From Pterobdella sp. o SKG-2022 (lineage: Eukaryota; Annelida; Clitellata; Hirudinida; Piscicolidae), in the NCBI GenBank assembly GCA_964035795.1, contig OZ038324.1, forward strand, positions 8,444,878-8,508,877: 64,000 bases of DNA. Reading direction: 5' to 3'. Made by a program: the position numbers and the translations under genes. The notes beneath the pieces were generated by a model. It was given only the letters and a program-made list of their open reading frames with translations, was not told where the DNA came from and made no database searches. Of this stretch, positions 14,056 through 39,282 are shown one piece after another (position 1 is the first letter of the stretch; the number at the start of each line of letters is the position of its first letter).

Positions 14056-15902
14056 ACATTTTATCACAGGAAATGGAACAAACACTCAAGAGCGTGCATA
14101 AGCAGACTCCTTTAGATGACTTGAGATATTCCTCTCGAACAAAACCACTCCTGGACGTGCAATCAACATCATTTTTTGAGTATTTTTTTTTCAGATCATT
14201 TTTCAAGTAATTTTCGTTCTTTCCAGATGGCGCAGCTTTTAGAAAGTGTTCAATACCAACAAAACACTAGTCGTTCATCAGAAATGTGTTGAATTGTTTA
14301 AAATTGAATACAACACATATCGATCTGGAAGAAGTACTTGCTTAATTGAAACACACTTTTTGAAACGTTTGTCTCATCGCCAGGTTATAAACGAACAATA
14401 TTATGACGTCATGCAAACTATATCTTGTATGTTGTTATTTTGTTTAAATCATGAGAACACTTTTTAGACGAACTGGCTTGAAGTCTGCATTGGAGCAACT
14501 TCTGTTTAAAGAGACTCCACCTAGCTTTAAAAACACAATTGAAGTTTTTTCATTCCCTACGCAGTTCATCCAGGTGTTCCATCAGGATTACTAACTCATG
14601 TTTTTGTTGGTAAAGGGGATTTTTGAGCATCAGATGTGATATTCGGATTTTTGAGATTCTAAAGATTAATATTACAACTGCTACTACATGAAATAATAAT
14701 GTTAGCTATTATTCATTATTATTTTCACCTTTTTTAGTACCATTTCATCATTTTTTTTGTATTCTTCAGTTATTTTCAAAAAATAAATTTTGAAACTAAA
14801 TATAGAAAAAGTTTTTCAATGTAAAATTTTCCAATTAATTTGAGTCCCTCGCCCAATATTTGCAAACTATGTCATATCGCTCTAAGCATAGATCTAAAAC
14901 TAAAATTACTTTTTTATTGTTTTTTCCATAAAAACGCCCATAGCACAGAACAGAAAATTTAATATTTTTATCGTTTTCAATTTTAATATCGTCCAAAGAA
15001 AATAAAATTTTATAAAATAATGGAAAAAGAAATGAAAATCAAATTTTTTTGGGAAATAAACCTTAAGCGTTGAACTTAAAAAATTTCCACGAATTATATT
15101 TTAGTTTCAAAAAAATCAAAATCGACATTTAAAAAACCAAAAACTTAAAAAGGATGGATCTTGCCAAAAAGCATACGGAAAAAAAACAAATGATGAGAGC
15201 GATAAAATAAAAGAGAGTTTAATGAATCAAATTAAATAAGTAGAAGATGATTGCATTTCTTTTTATTGCTTTGATTATTCTTTTTATGCTTATTATTTTT
15301 ATTTTTGTTATTTATATTATTATTATTATTATAGTTATTACTATATTTATTATCATTATTACTATAATTGTTATTCTTATTTATTTATATTCTACTTATT
15401 ATTATTATTATTCTTATCATTGATCAACTGTCAATATTGTAACTTGACGTTTGTATAGGCATTATTGATTTCATTAAAACGTCTTTTTAATTACATTTAT
15501 CAAAAAATAAAAGTAATATTGAAGATAAAATAATGAAAGTTTATTATCGTTTATCAGTATAAATATTATGTTTATTATTATTCTTTATTGTTATTACTTT
15601 TCACTATTATTATATATTTAATAATTCTTATTATTATTGTTATTTTTTAGTATTTTTTCTATTAATTTTTTTAATATATAATTTTATTTTTTTTTTTAAT
15701 AAATATTATTCTTTTTTTTATTGTTGTTGTTGTTATTATTGGTATTATTATATTTAAAGCAGGCGGGTACAATTTAAATCACTTCTTGCGTCCTTTATGC
15801 ACTTTATTATAATGTTGCTACAATAACAACAAAAATATTAAAACTACCAATAAAAAACAAAAAAAATAATATCAAGAGAAAAATACCAACAATGTCATTA
15901 TT
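14056..15902. other. non-coding; ATT-rich patches at 15300-15760
   Basis: AT-rich DNA with degenerate ATT/TTA trinucleotide patches at 15310-15420 and 15590-15755. No supported gene. Confidence 0.6.
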
Positions 15903-15904
15903 AA

Positions 15905-15948
<44 letters not shown>

Positions 15949-15973
15949 CAATAATAATAATAATACCAATACC

Positions 15974-16014
<41 letters not shown>

Positions 16015-16036
16015 CAATAATAACAATAATAATACC

Positions 16037-16125
<89 letters not shown>

Positions 16126-16184
16126 CAATAATAACAATAATAATACCAATAATAATAATAATAATAATACCAATAATAAAAATA
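15903..16184. repeat. (AAT)n array with ordered ACC/AAC interruptions
   Basis: An AAT array of about 280 bp. A larger block, ACC AAT AAT AAC AAT AAT ACC, occurs twice (about 16012-16040 and 16124-16150), evidence of segmental duplication inside the array. Reading frames across it encode only poly-Tyr, poly-Ile or poly-Leu. Confidence 0.96.
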
Positions 16185-19100
16185 TAAAAACAAACAAAAC
16201 TTAGTCGACAAAGACCCAAGTTATTATTGTTGTTTTTCAACATGGCAGTATTGTTGAGTGGATTTGCAGATTGAGGCTTGTTTCACAAATTTGTGAGGTT
16301 TATGAATCCAGTTTTATTTTTTTTTTTTTTGTATAATTTTTTTTAATTATTTTTTTTTTATTATTCTTTTTTGTTTTTTGTTTTTTTTTGTCATTTTTAT
16401 TACTATTGTTGTTTTGATATTTCTTTTTCAGGAAAATACAAGAGATTCGTTTCGCATTCAACAAAAAATTTTCTTGAAATTTGAAAATAACTAAGTTTTT
16501 CTAATTAAAAAGAAATATAACAGTTTAATAATAACAAGCCATCTAAAAAAATTATTTGAGGTTTTGTTGAGACTTTAACCATCAAAGACACGTGGATGCT
16601 CGAAAATCACAATGGGTTAAGGTGGGAATTGATCATAAGGTTATTGCGAGAGTTTCCATTGAGATTATCAGTTCTAACTAATTAGTTGCTATTGGCACCA
16701 TTAATTACTTGGAAAGAAATATTATTATTGGAAACTAATGAATTATGACAGTTAAATTTTAGCTTCTTTTTTGAAAAAGTCTTTAAAAAACTTCATTTTG
16801 TGAAGAATAAAAACGAAAATTGTTAAATACAAGATACTTACGATGTCTCTAAAAGGAGATTGTTTTGAATCCCTATTTTTCGTGAACCAGTAGACAAAAC
16901 AACCGTAAAATTGAAGAACAATACAAAAAATAAATCTTTTAATTTTCCAAATAAAATAAACGAGAAAAAACTTCTATAAATAAAATATGAATAATCAAAC
17001 TCCACTTTTAAAATGGCTGAATTATGAGTTGACGTCATTGACAGATTGAAGTGTGTTACCAGGTATTACATCATTCCCATATATTATTTCTAATATAATT
17101 ATTGTTTTGATTTATAGAATTTTTACTTTTTTTTTATTTAGGGTTTTTTATTATTTCCTCCATTTTTTTATTGTACACCTCATATTTCTTATTTCAAGTA
17201 TTCAATTACAAAGCTCTTTATTTATAGAAAAAAAATACATATATTAAAAGAAATTCCAAATAACTCACCGTGAAGCCATAACGCACACTGTTATAGTCAT
17301 TTAAACTTTATGCCACTCTGATGGAAAGTTTATTTCTCAAGTTACAATAATTATTTAAGAGAGCTGCATTATGACTTTTACATTGCATTGAATAATTTTA
17401 ATGCATTCACACATCTAGAATCGAAAATTCATGTAGGAAGGCTAAACACATCGAAATACATGAAGTAGCAAATAATAATAACCAGAAAAACTAGGACATG
17501 CAGAAACCAACGGAGAAACATTAAGAACCACACATTTACTCAAAGAAACAGATGAACACAAAAAAATACAAAGATACCAAAAATAACACCCAAACATGAA
17601 AATGCAGGAACAAAAGCATCTAAACAAAAGAACGCAGACAAAGACATACGGAAACAAACATACGAAAACTAACTGCATAAAGAGCCTTCGAGCAAGTATA
17701 AGAAAACTAATTAAATTTTTTAAAGTATAATTGAATGGATTAAAATTTAAATTTAAATAACTTTTTGAAGTCAAGTGGGAATTTTAAAAAATTAAAAGCT
17801 AAAAGGTCATACAAATTGAAAAGTTGATGAGGTCAGCCAACACTTTAATAAAATGAAAGAGCTTTTTTTGTTCTTCAAACCAAACATAAATTCTCGAAAT
17901 GAAAACACTCGGAAGTTTAACTCAGAAGTTCACAAAGCTTTTCGTTGAGTTATCCCTGTCTTATGAGCTTTTTTCAATTTAGAATTTCTATTTTTCAAAA
18001 TAAAATTTTAATTATTTCAAATTTAGTTTTCTTAAAGCACCAGAAAAGTTTGGACTTTAATTTTTTCACAAGTCTAAAAAGTAAATGACGTCAATGAAAT
18101 TAACCGAAGCCAATGATAGAACATTGAGAAAAAAAATTAAATTAATAGCATAACTTAAAATATATTTGAAATCACCATTCATTCTTAAATAGACATCTAA
18201 TCGAAAAAAATAAAGTCCACTTTAAAAAGAAAATAAAATTGCGTCACGAAAGCTTTATAATGATAACCAAATTGACTCAATAACTAGGTGAAATGCGAGG
18301 TTTTGCACACTGACGGTTTTAGTTTACAATTTCAAATGGTACCCAAACACATTTACAAGCCGCTTGGAAGTGTTTTTTACCTCGAGTGAAGGATGGTATA
18401 AAAATTGGGAAAAATGAATTGAAATCAAAATGATAATTGAAAAATTAATTTTTAAAATATATGAATTTATAGACTAAAATAATTTGAGTTATAATGATTG
18501 CAAAATATAATAATAATAATAAAAATAATAATCATTAGATAAATATGATAAAAGTAATAACATGAGAAAAACGCATTTGTGATAAGAGTGAAAAAAAAAA
18601 TAACGAAAAATATATTTTTTTTTCAAAAAAGAATCAAAAGATATTACATTATCAAACTGCCATATTAGCATAGCAAAAAACCAGATTTCGGAGGTTTCAA
18701 CGCTCACGTCAGTAAATTCATTAAAGGGAAGCTCCCAGATAAAATCTTTATACAGAAAAAAACTTCAAAAAACACTTCGTTATTGACGAAGTCATACAAG
18801 GAGACTAAGAAGAAAAGAGAGAATAAAAGAATAATACCAAAACTCAACTAAAGGAATCTCCAGACGACGAGACCAGTGGTAAGAGGTGACTTGGATCAAT
18901 ATCGGTGGTATGTATCGTCAAAACTACACTAATAAACGTTTTTCGGTGGTTGGTTCAGACGTTGAAAGTGTTGAAAAAGTCGAGATAGTTAGATATCAAA
19001 AAGTCATTAATAAATTTACTAGACACAAAAGTTTGCTTGAAGAGAAGATTTTTGTAAAGAGAGCTTAAAAAGTTACATCATTAGGATAGATTAATTTTGC

Positions 19101-19500
19101 AACTCTGGCACTTGAGACTCAATCTTGAACCTAGGGACAGATTGCAATGAAAAAAGCAAAAAAAATAATAAAGATAATAACACTAACAATAAAAAAATCA
19201 ACATTGAATAATAATAAAAATAAGAATACTATTATTATTAACATTAACAATAACTAAAGTAGTAATAGTAAAATTAATAGTAAAAATTGCTGTTATCAGA
19301 ATATTCAATCGATAGATATCGCCCAAACACAACTGCCATAATAAAATTCTAAAAAGTACAACGTTAAGCGTCAATGACATGATTAAATTAATGACGACTT
19401 CATGAAGAATACAGCCCTATAAAAGTGCTTGAGCTTCATATGATCCCAATGGCAACAATAATTACTCAATAAACCGACAATCTATTTATAAATAACATTA
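16185..19500. other. non-coding, AT-rich
   Basis: No gene recognised. A half-copy of the fold-back repeat family lies at about 16715-16860 (separate entry). Confidence 0.6.
16715..16860 (-). repeat. fold-back repeat family, partial copy
   Basis: Read on the minus strand, this segment carries TTTTAGAGACATCGTAAGT and then TATCTTGTATTT, almost the same as the sequence starting the 49.6-kb element. It then runs through a similar arm (GAAGCTAAAATTT) to GTCATAATTCATTAG, which matches the loop-proximal core of the 29.1- and 49.6-kb copies. Only one arm is evident. Confidence 0.6.
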
Positions 19501-19502
19501 AC

Positions 19503-19590
19503 ATATCCACAACATCTACATATCATCCACAACATCAACATAACATCCACAACATCAACAAATCATCCACAACATCAACATATCATGATC
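19503..19590. repeat. about 21-bp minisatellite, four copies
   Basis: CATCCACAACATCAACATAT-like units repeat about four times with small changes, just downstream of the GLG1 stop codon. Confidence 0.85.
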
Positions 19591-19793
19591 AACACAAACA
19601 AGCAACATCCCCAACAACTACCTATCAATACAACAAAAAAAACTTCATGCAGAAAGGACAAGCCATCCAAAACCACAACCATCGTAATATCTTTAAACTA
19701 CAACACAATGTCACAACTACACAACCCACAACAACAAAATAATTCATCCATTACTACTTAAAGTGAAATATCAACTACACAAAAAAAAGAGAT

Positions 19794-30737
<10,944 letters not shown>

Positions 30738-33700
30738 TTTTGAACAAGGCTGTTTTTTTAACCGGTATTGGTTTTTTATGACAATAACTTGAGGTTTTAG
30801 ATCTAAATTAAAATTTAAAAAAAATAGTTTGAATAAATTCTGTGAATCGTAGAATAAATTTTTAGTGACAATATGTTTGAAAATATTTTAAAAGTGCATT
30901 CGAAAATGCAGCGCTGTGCACTTTTAAATAGACCTCCACGAGTATTGTTTACTTTTTCTGCCAATCAACTCTCGACAACATCTTTTTAGAAAATTTTGTA
31001 GAGCTATACATTTTAACGTAACAGCCAAATTTGAAAATTTCAAAAATAGTTTGTTTACAAATAAAAACTAACAAAATTTTGCTTTTTCTTCATGGTTTCA
31101 AACAAAAGTAATAATTTAAGATTCGATATTTTTAAACTAAAAACATAATCTAAAAATAAATAAGCAAAACATAAATCAAAGAAAATTTTTGAATTAATAT
31201 TTGATAAAACATATAAAAACTATTGTCCTTATGCCTATTCGTTCCAAAGCTTGCTTTGGAACGAATAGGAATTTGGAAATCAATGGTGTAACAAAACAAA
31301 GAAAAAAGAAAAAAAATTCCGTCTTTCAATCAATAAATCAAATAATAATAACAATAATAGAAATAATAATGAAACTTATGCGACTTTTGAAGGGAAAATA
31401 GATATTCATATTTTTTTATACTTCAAAAAATTGAATTTATTTTGTGATAGATTTTCAAATTTCAAGTTTGAAAGGATTTCACAAAAGTTAATGAAAAAAA
31501 ACTATAATCTTTTGATGTTACACTTCTCACTATTTCTGTCATCTTCAGTTGTTATTGCTATTATTATTAAATTTTTTATTTGAATATAACTGATTATTTT
31601 CATTATTCTGTTTATTATAATCAAATAAATAGTAAATATTTAATCAAAATATTATTTATAAGTCTGTTCTCAAAAATAACTTCAAAACAAGAAGCAACAT
31701 TTTGATACTTTTTTTTATCAAACTTAAATTTTCCACAAACTCAACTTCGTCATAAGTATATATTAAAATGGGCGTATGCTTTTTCAATCATATAAACTAA
31801 ACCTTATTTGTTTTGATTTATTTTTTCTTATTCCACTTTTTTCCTTGACGTCCATATTATCATTAAATTCATTTTTATTGTTATAATCCTTTTATTGATC
31901 GGTTCACTTTTAGCATCCGCCAAAAAAATGATCATAAAAATAGATTTTTTCTTTCAGTACCGCTTTGGAAAGATTTCAAAAGCACATTGTTTAACTATTT
32001 TTGGAGTTTATTTTCTCATTTCCAATAAAAAGTTATTTTTTCAATTTAAATATTTTTTTATATTCATACAATATTTTCTATTATTTTTCTCGTACATATT
32101 CTTATTTTTTATTTTTCATTATCTCCATTTTACAGCGTACTCACATCCGTGCCTCAAAAAGGAGCGTCTAAAGCATTATAAAACTATTTATTATTTTTTT
32201 TTTTCATTTATTATTATCATTATTTTTTCTTTTTGGTAATATTATAAATCATTTTATTTTGATTTTTTTTGAGTGGTTTTTTGTTTTTATGATTTATTAT
32301 TGTTTAGCGTACTGTTATGAGATGCTTGATTGTTCAATTATTCACAGAGCTCCAAAATCAATAAGAACCATGATCAGCAACAATAGAACACACACACACA
32401 CAAACACAAACGCACTCATACCTACCCAACATATACACACGCACATATAAAAGCGCACACAAACACACGAAACTCTCATAAAAACAAAATGAAAAAGGCT
32501 CACATACAAACGGACTACAAACACATACCGACGTACACAATGGTAAGAAAGAAATTGTATAATGATGTCAATACACTCATTCTTTTACACGTACACTTAA
32601 ATCACGAAAAAAAGTATAAAAACACAAAATAACACATAAAATTAACGCATATAAACAAATACTCGTATATATACACACAAACAAAGTGTCGCAGAAACAC
32701 ACAAACAAATACCCACACGCACACATAGACGGACCTATAAAAGAGGAAGAAGGTTATATTGTTGTTGATGTATTGTTCGAAGAAAACTCAAGTTAGTGTT
32801 TTATAATAAATATAATACAATTATATATAATACAATACAAATATGTGAAAAAAATTATTAGTTATAATATAATACACTTATAAAATACAGTAAAAACCAT
32901 ATAATACAATTATATAAAATACAATACAAAACTTTGTAATAAAAATGAATAATTATAGTACAGGGAAATTATATATATCCAATACAAATCTGTACAATAA
33001 TTTATGATTATTTATAATATAATACATTATAATATACCGTAAAATACTAATGAGATAAAATAAAATAAATGAAAATGCAATAATACAACCCAATGAAATA
33101 AATTTTTATCCAATAATTTAAAATATTTTCAAGAAAATGTGTTTAGATCTCATTGCCCAATAAGAAAAAACTACAAAACGATGATAAAATTTAAATTGGA
33201 CAGGAAGACTAAAATGAAGGAAATGAATATAATATAACCAAAGCTTAAAAAAATTTGATAATAATAAAATAAAATTAATGAAATGAAAAAATAAATCAAT
33301 AAAAATAAGCTATGATTTTCACTTGCTCGCAATAAAGGCATGTCATTTGCTTAATTAATTAAATTTTGTTACTCATTATAACTAATAATATAAATTGCGC
33401 AACCCAAAGCAGTGGTAGCTTATTTATTAATACTAAAAAACCAAAAGTACTCAAAAGACACAACTAATGTACCAAAGTAGACAGGGCTTCTAACTCATAA
33501 ATGTTATTAGATGATCTGCCAACTTACTTACTAATTACTAGTTTATCAAATTAATTAAAAAAAAAATAAATACTTAATCTATTTATAAAATATTTTACTG
33601 CCTTCTATATCATGTTTGTAAACTAGATAGCTGCTCAAAGTGAGGTAATACAACATTGGAACTGGCTCCAATGACCTCAGTGTTGCCATATTGTATTGCT

Positions 33701-35143
33701 TGATGTGTTTTATTGAACCACTTCTTGATATTGGATCTTTTATTGAATGTCCGCATAGAGTAGCACTGTAAAATCTAAAAATTACGCAACCGAAACCCCA
33801 GTTCGGGGTTATCTAATGGTCTTATTTACTTACTTACTTTTTACCATTGTATCAGAGCTGTTGAACGCTTTTTTAAACTATTATGTTCTTCTTTATGTTG
33901 TTCGATTGAGTGTTATAAGATTATATAAACGTTCCATCCACTGAAAACGAACCGGGTGAGTTTGGGTTTAAATTTCATTTTGGCATTTAAGCATTTGGTT
34001 ATGCATTGACTTTATTGTATATCTTCAAAACATTTTTATTATTATATACATTTATAACACCTTTCTAAAGCACTTTTTGTACATGTAATGCTTCTACTTG
34101 TGAGTCATGAACCCAATTTGAACCACTTACACTTACGTCAACCACTCCTTAAAAGAACTTCGGTCTTCCAAAACTCTACCAAACATTTCCTATCTAGCAT
34201 TTTACATGTAACTACTCAAAAAAAGTTCTGTTGATAAAAAATTTTTGTTTAGGTCTGGTGTATATCATATCATTTTCAAATAAAACAAAATATATATATA
34301 CGCCCTTCAAACGCGTTTGATATTTTTAAAATAATTTTTCTGTTATAAATCTGGGATTATTTAAGAGCAATTGTCTGCTTGACAAAAGAAGCTATTTCTG
34401 TGCTATTCATTCCAGCTTTCAAGCTATCCATTCTTCCACCGTTCATTGCATTCATTTTTTTTAATCGTGGACGATTAATGGAAAAAAAACAAAAAATAAT
34501 AAGAAATGAAACAAAGAGTAAAACAGGGAAATAGATGAAGAGATAAAGACAATGATATAAACGTACAGACAAAGACACGCAGTTGAAATGTTTTAAGCAA
34601 TTGAATGCTTTTATTATGTGCCACCAATTCCGCATAGAATTTTAAAATAATACAATAATTTTTATCAGAAAATTATAGAAAATTATGTTAAAACTCCTGC
34701 AGAAGAGTACCAAACTGAGAAAACTCGTGTTGATCATATCAACATTCAAACTCATATAAAAAAGTCTTATACTGAGTCATCCTCACATCGACAAAATATC
34801 AGTGAAAACACTTGAAACACGGTGAACAGTAGCGACAACAAAATAATAGAAACTAAAAAAGAGCTTAACTGCTATAAAGAACAAATCAAAAGATTCACAA
34901 TAAAATAACTCAGTAAACCATTCTCGATAGTAAAACAACATAAAAAGACAAAAAGTTTCAAAAGATATGAAGAGCAACAAGCACATAAATAAAAACATGA
35001 TCAACACATAAACACAAAAAAATAATTATAACAGTGAAATACAATAAAAAAATAAAAACAAATAAACACCCAGTATAACCACACATCAATAAAAAAACAC
35101 ATAAACAACAATAAACACAAAAAACAAAAAACTCATAAACAAG
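30738..35143. other. intergenic, about 4.4 kb, no supported gene
   Basis: AT-rich. Contains a 36-bp palindrome at 31234-31269, a CA-rich patch at 32385-32740 and TATAATACAAT-rich sequence at 32810-33080. The segments near 33390-33540 and 33775-33840 share GCAACC and ACTTACTTACT words and may be an old repeat. No exon with family similarity was seen. Confidence 0.6.
31234..31269. repeat. perfect 36-bp palindrome (17-bp arms, 2-base loop)
   Basis: CCTATTCGTTCCAAAGC is followed by TT and its exact reverse complement. It lies about 500 bp upstream of the GLG1 start. Confidence 0.97.
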
Positions 35144-36838
35144 ATGCATCTGTTACACAAGGATTTCCTGCCAAACATTTGTATGGACGAGTTGCTTGCA
35201 GCCATCAACAACATCAACAACACCAAAAATGAAGCAAATAATACAGGTAATAATAAAGCTTCCAGTCAAAACGATAAAAAACAAGAGAATAATAGTGATA
35301 ACAAGAACAATGAGGAAACAAACGAAAACAAACAGCTAATCAACGAAGAGCTCAAAAACATTTTCAGCCAATCAGAAACCTTCAAGTAATTATTTATAGT
35401 TTTCAATTTTCATTACTCACTAATGCTTGCTCATCATCTTCTTCAAACTCCACCCTCAGCACCCATCCTACCCAACCCCATCTCACTACACTTCATTCTC
35501 CCCATACACACACAAACTAACAACCTCACAAGCTATAAATAACACATACCTACATCCTCCAAAACTATAACTAACACAAATGCTTACCCAGCAAGCTAGT
35601 CGACCAGGCTAACATCTGGCTAGCTAGCAACCCAGACTTCCATATAAAATCATGCGAATCTATCACATGGTGTCAGACGATAGACAAGATGACGGAAGGA
35701 AGTAGGAGGGAGATGTTTAGTGAGGTTGTCATGACAAGAAGTATTACTACTGGGGGCATCACGTGTTTCTGTAGAGGATTGAGGTGTGTTTTGTATCTGT
35801 TTTTTACGTTGGTGTAAAGGGTGATGATGTTTTGATAAAATGATATAAATGCGGAGAGGTTGGGGTTGTGAAATTAAACAATACCGGTATGAAAAAGTTA
35901 TAATTCTTCAATGAGAAACTGCTTGTATAACTGTAGTATGAGGGTGTATTAAAATAACCAACAGAGTTTGGTACTACCGAGGTCAGTTGAGGAAGAGCAA
36001 AGTAGTGTTATGCTTCAGTGATGTGCTGCCAGGAGTGGATGAGAGGCTGCAGAACTTGGTCGAAAAACTCAACAAAAAACTCACCAACAAACTAAACAAA
36101 GGTCTTTTCGAATCATCATTATATAGAGCAAAATTTGATCATGTATTTTTCCAAAGTTCATAAAATATTGACTGAGTCTTAATTGATAATGTGAGTTCGA
36201 ATTACAAAAGCTTCATGTTATTCAGTTAATGAAATTTTTCTATTTGAACGTTATTCCTTCAAACATCCTTTTTTCCAATCATCCTATTATATCCCTCCAG
36301 TGAGTTTGCTGAACATAGAGACATTGACAGTGCCCATAATAAGATGCAGTGGGTTGAAGAGTGAGTCAGATGGATGGGTGTTGAGTTGTGATCAAGATTG
36401 TTACTCTGTTCACGTTCTCAGAAGCTTCTATATCAGAGGCCCCAAAGGTGTTTAGCTTGCTTGTGTTTATTTTTTTTTTCATCATTAACTGTTTATTTAA
36501 AGTTTATACTATCCCATCATACAAAGTGTTACTTCATGTAATACAATACCATTAATCACCGAATCATATCACGCCACATGTCTGCATCATTAGCATGATT
36601 GCATTTAAAGGAATGCTTGAGCAGCTGAACTGTGAAATCACAAAAAAAACAAAAATATCATTAGGTGAGTTCTCAAGATTGGGTTTATGTTGAATTCATC
36701 GAATTTTTTTGTTTCACTTATTAAACTTCGCAGTTTTCTTCTTTATTTTTTGAATCTATCATCATCAATGCTATTTTCTTCCAATTATTTATTAGTTTTT
36801 CATAACCATTGTAATCATGGTAACACTACACAGTGATA

Positions 36839-36870
<32 letters not shown>

Positions 36871-39282
36871 GGGGATTATGATGATGAGAATGAGAATGAG
36901 AATGATGAGAACGATGATGAGAAAAAGCTCGCAAAAACCCATCTTATAAATAGAAACTGCTTCATCACACCCAGTGGTTCAAGATTTCGTACCCAGAAAC
37001 ACAGAGTATGGCTACGAAGAGTTCGAGAACCTTCTAGAAAGGGCGGAAGACTGGGTGAAGGAACAGGAACAAGAAGGAGGTTGTTACGTCATCAACATGC
37101 AATCTTCCCTTGTCCAACAAGATCAGGGTGCGATTGTGTAGTTGTTTCTTTGGAATAAGTATATAATAAATAATTATGAATGATTAGCTATGTTATAAGC
37201 AAGTTTTTTCACTTTTATGAAACGGTTTATGACGTTTGATAATTTATTTCGTGTTCAAAAATCCTAATATCGGGTTTTGTCTTAATAGTTTTTTAGGTGC
37301 GATAACTCTAAAGATTATACAAGTGAAAACTCCAATACTTCGTAGACCACAGTTGAAAGTTTAAATATATAGCATTAACTTTAATATACCAAAATTATTA
37401 GATTTTTTATTTATTTTTTTCCAATTCAAACTTCTTTATTTTATATTTTTAACACTATATCATAAAACGCAATTAGCCTCTGCATTCATGCAAAATAGAA
37501 AATCTCTTTATTATTTATGTGAGGCTTTAAGATGCAGTAATACAAAAAGGTTAGCACTGCAAGAAAGAAAAGGTGTTTTGAATTATTAACTAGGCTTTTT
37601 ATTATATTTTAATATGAAAATATCAACATCAAAATGTATTTTTGAGGCATATATGTACCTTCTAAAACCTCAAATAAGTACTATTATGACATTAACATTG
37701 TTCAAAAGGTCAATACTGTGACCGTATCATCATTTACCACGCTACAGAACCTCTAGACGAGAAGGGTCCTTTATGCTTCCATTGCACTCCTGCTGTTCAT
37801 AGCTCCAGATCCATCGATATCTTCAGGTTTAACTGCTTTCAAGGTCATGGTTCGGTTAGGTTGATAAGAGCTTAAAACAAGCTTGAGTATTTGATGTAGG
37901 GAAGTTATTTAGAAATTCTATAAGCTGCTTTTTATTGCTATCAGAGAATAAATTAGAAAAAAAATCAGTCCCATAATTGCTTTATTCCCAATAAAAAGTT
38001 GGGTTTACATCCACCTCGTTATTACATTGTGTTGTGATTCGAAATGTGGCTTTTAAACGAGTTTTTCCCGCAGAATTGTCCGTGTTGTTTGCTTATTCAT
38101 CAAAACTCCAGAAAGCAGCAAGACCATCACCAACCCCTCCAGTCGAGGTTGAAATCCTTTGTTTTAAACGTTTGAGCGTTTGGCCTTAAAGATTGATTTT
38201 TAAATAGACAACGTTGTGCTAAGGGAACAATAATTTTGAGCGATAAAAAATAGATATCTTTTTTTTAAGTAAAAGATTTTTTCATGAAAAATTATATATT
38301 TTTTGATGGTTTTTTCCATAAAAAGTTTAAATATTTTAAAGATAACACCTATTAAAACCTTTTCAGTTTTAAATCACCAATTCAAGCCACAAACACAAAA
38401 ATCCACATCACAGGTCTAGTATTTGAGTCATTCGTGCCCAGCAAGGCTCTCAACACAGAAACTACAGTATCTTTGGACAACATGTTCAGTCGTCAAAGCA
38501 ATGAAGCAGCTAGTAATGACGTGAGTTTGAAGATGGAGGATGGCTTGATGACTGAAGTGTGCATGGAGGAGGAATCTTATGATTCTGATGGGGATTTGAG
38601 GTTAGAGGACTTAAGTAGTCTGATGCAGAAGGTCTCAGGATATCTTAAAACATATGGTATGTGTTCGTATTCAGACTTGTATGTTTTCTTAATACAGTTT
38701 TATAACTTGAAGATAACGAGATCTTGAGTATAGAAACTGTGATAAATCCCCTTCACTTGTACTACCCTCAGCACCACACCCCCCACCACCGCATCACTTT
38801 TCTTATCAGTGTTAGAGTGTTTGCTAAAAGTTCAGAAAATCCTTTGAAGTCATCAAACGGATTTGTCAGCAAAAGCAAAAGTCATAAGCCATTAACTACA
38901 AGCAGCAGTAACTTCAACAATGCAGATCAGCAATCTGAGTCAGCTGCTTTGCTGGAAAGCAAAGAACAGCAGCTTGCACAGCAACAAACACAGCAACCAG
39001 CTGCTCAAGAAGGGGGCATTTTTTTGGGGAACGTCGTGGGTGGCAACTTCAAATACAGGTCTGAGCTAAAAATAACAATATTTCACAATTCTTAACTTTA
39101 TTCATTTTTAAATAAAGTTTATATTTATTCATAGTTTTTACTTATTATATAATTTTTAAAATAATAAAGAGTAATTCTTTATAAAACATTAGAAACAAAT
39201 TATCAGGTTCATAGCACTGGGTTTGTCAGCCTTCACTTGCATGAGTGTCATTGTGGCAGTCAGTGTTATCTACGCCAACTAA
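35144..39282 (+). CDS. unrecognised protein with a C-terminal membrane anchor, 11 exons
   Basis: Not recognised. Exons chain with matching phases: 35144-35385, 35592-35783, 35965-36101, 36301-36447, 36611-36664, 36975-37127, 37709-37826, 38074-38147, 38414-38656, 38818-39058, 39207-39282; about 558 aa. The start is an Asn/Lys-rich leader. A repeated module follows: a helix with a Trp (ANIWLASNPDF; later RAEDWVKEQEQ), then CESITW or INMQSS, then a segment ending RGLRVWYYRG, RSFYIRGP or RIVRVVCLFIKTP. After an acidic Ser-rich linker and a Gln-rich stretch, it ends with FIALGLSAFTCMSVIVAV, a tail-anchor-like helix six residues from the stop. Exon 5 and the exon 9/10 junction are least sure (alternative donor 38602 with acceptor 38810). 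Inference: a cytosolic protein anchored in an internal membrane. Confidence 0.72.

Noticed and set aside
15807..16243. Poly-Tyr, poly-Ile and poly-Leu frames
   Set aside because: They are produced by the AAT array in three frames; no gene features.
34357..34451. Short minus-strand peptide ending STEIASFVKQTIALK
   Set aside because: Looks slightly protein-like but has no partner exons, family match or clear acceptor; too weak to annotate.
36817..37158. A separate Asp/Glu-rich small gene
   Set aside because: The acidic run is a (GAT)n microsatellite in an intron; the real exon of the unknown gene (36975-37127) uses another frame.
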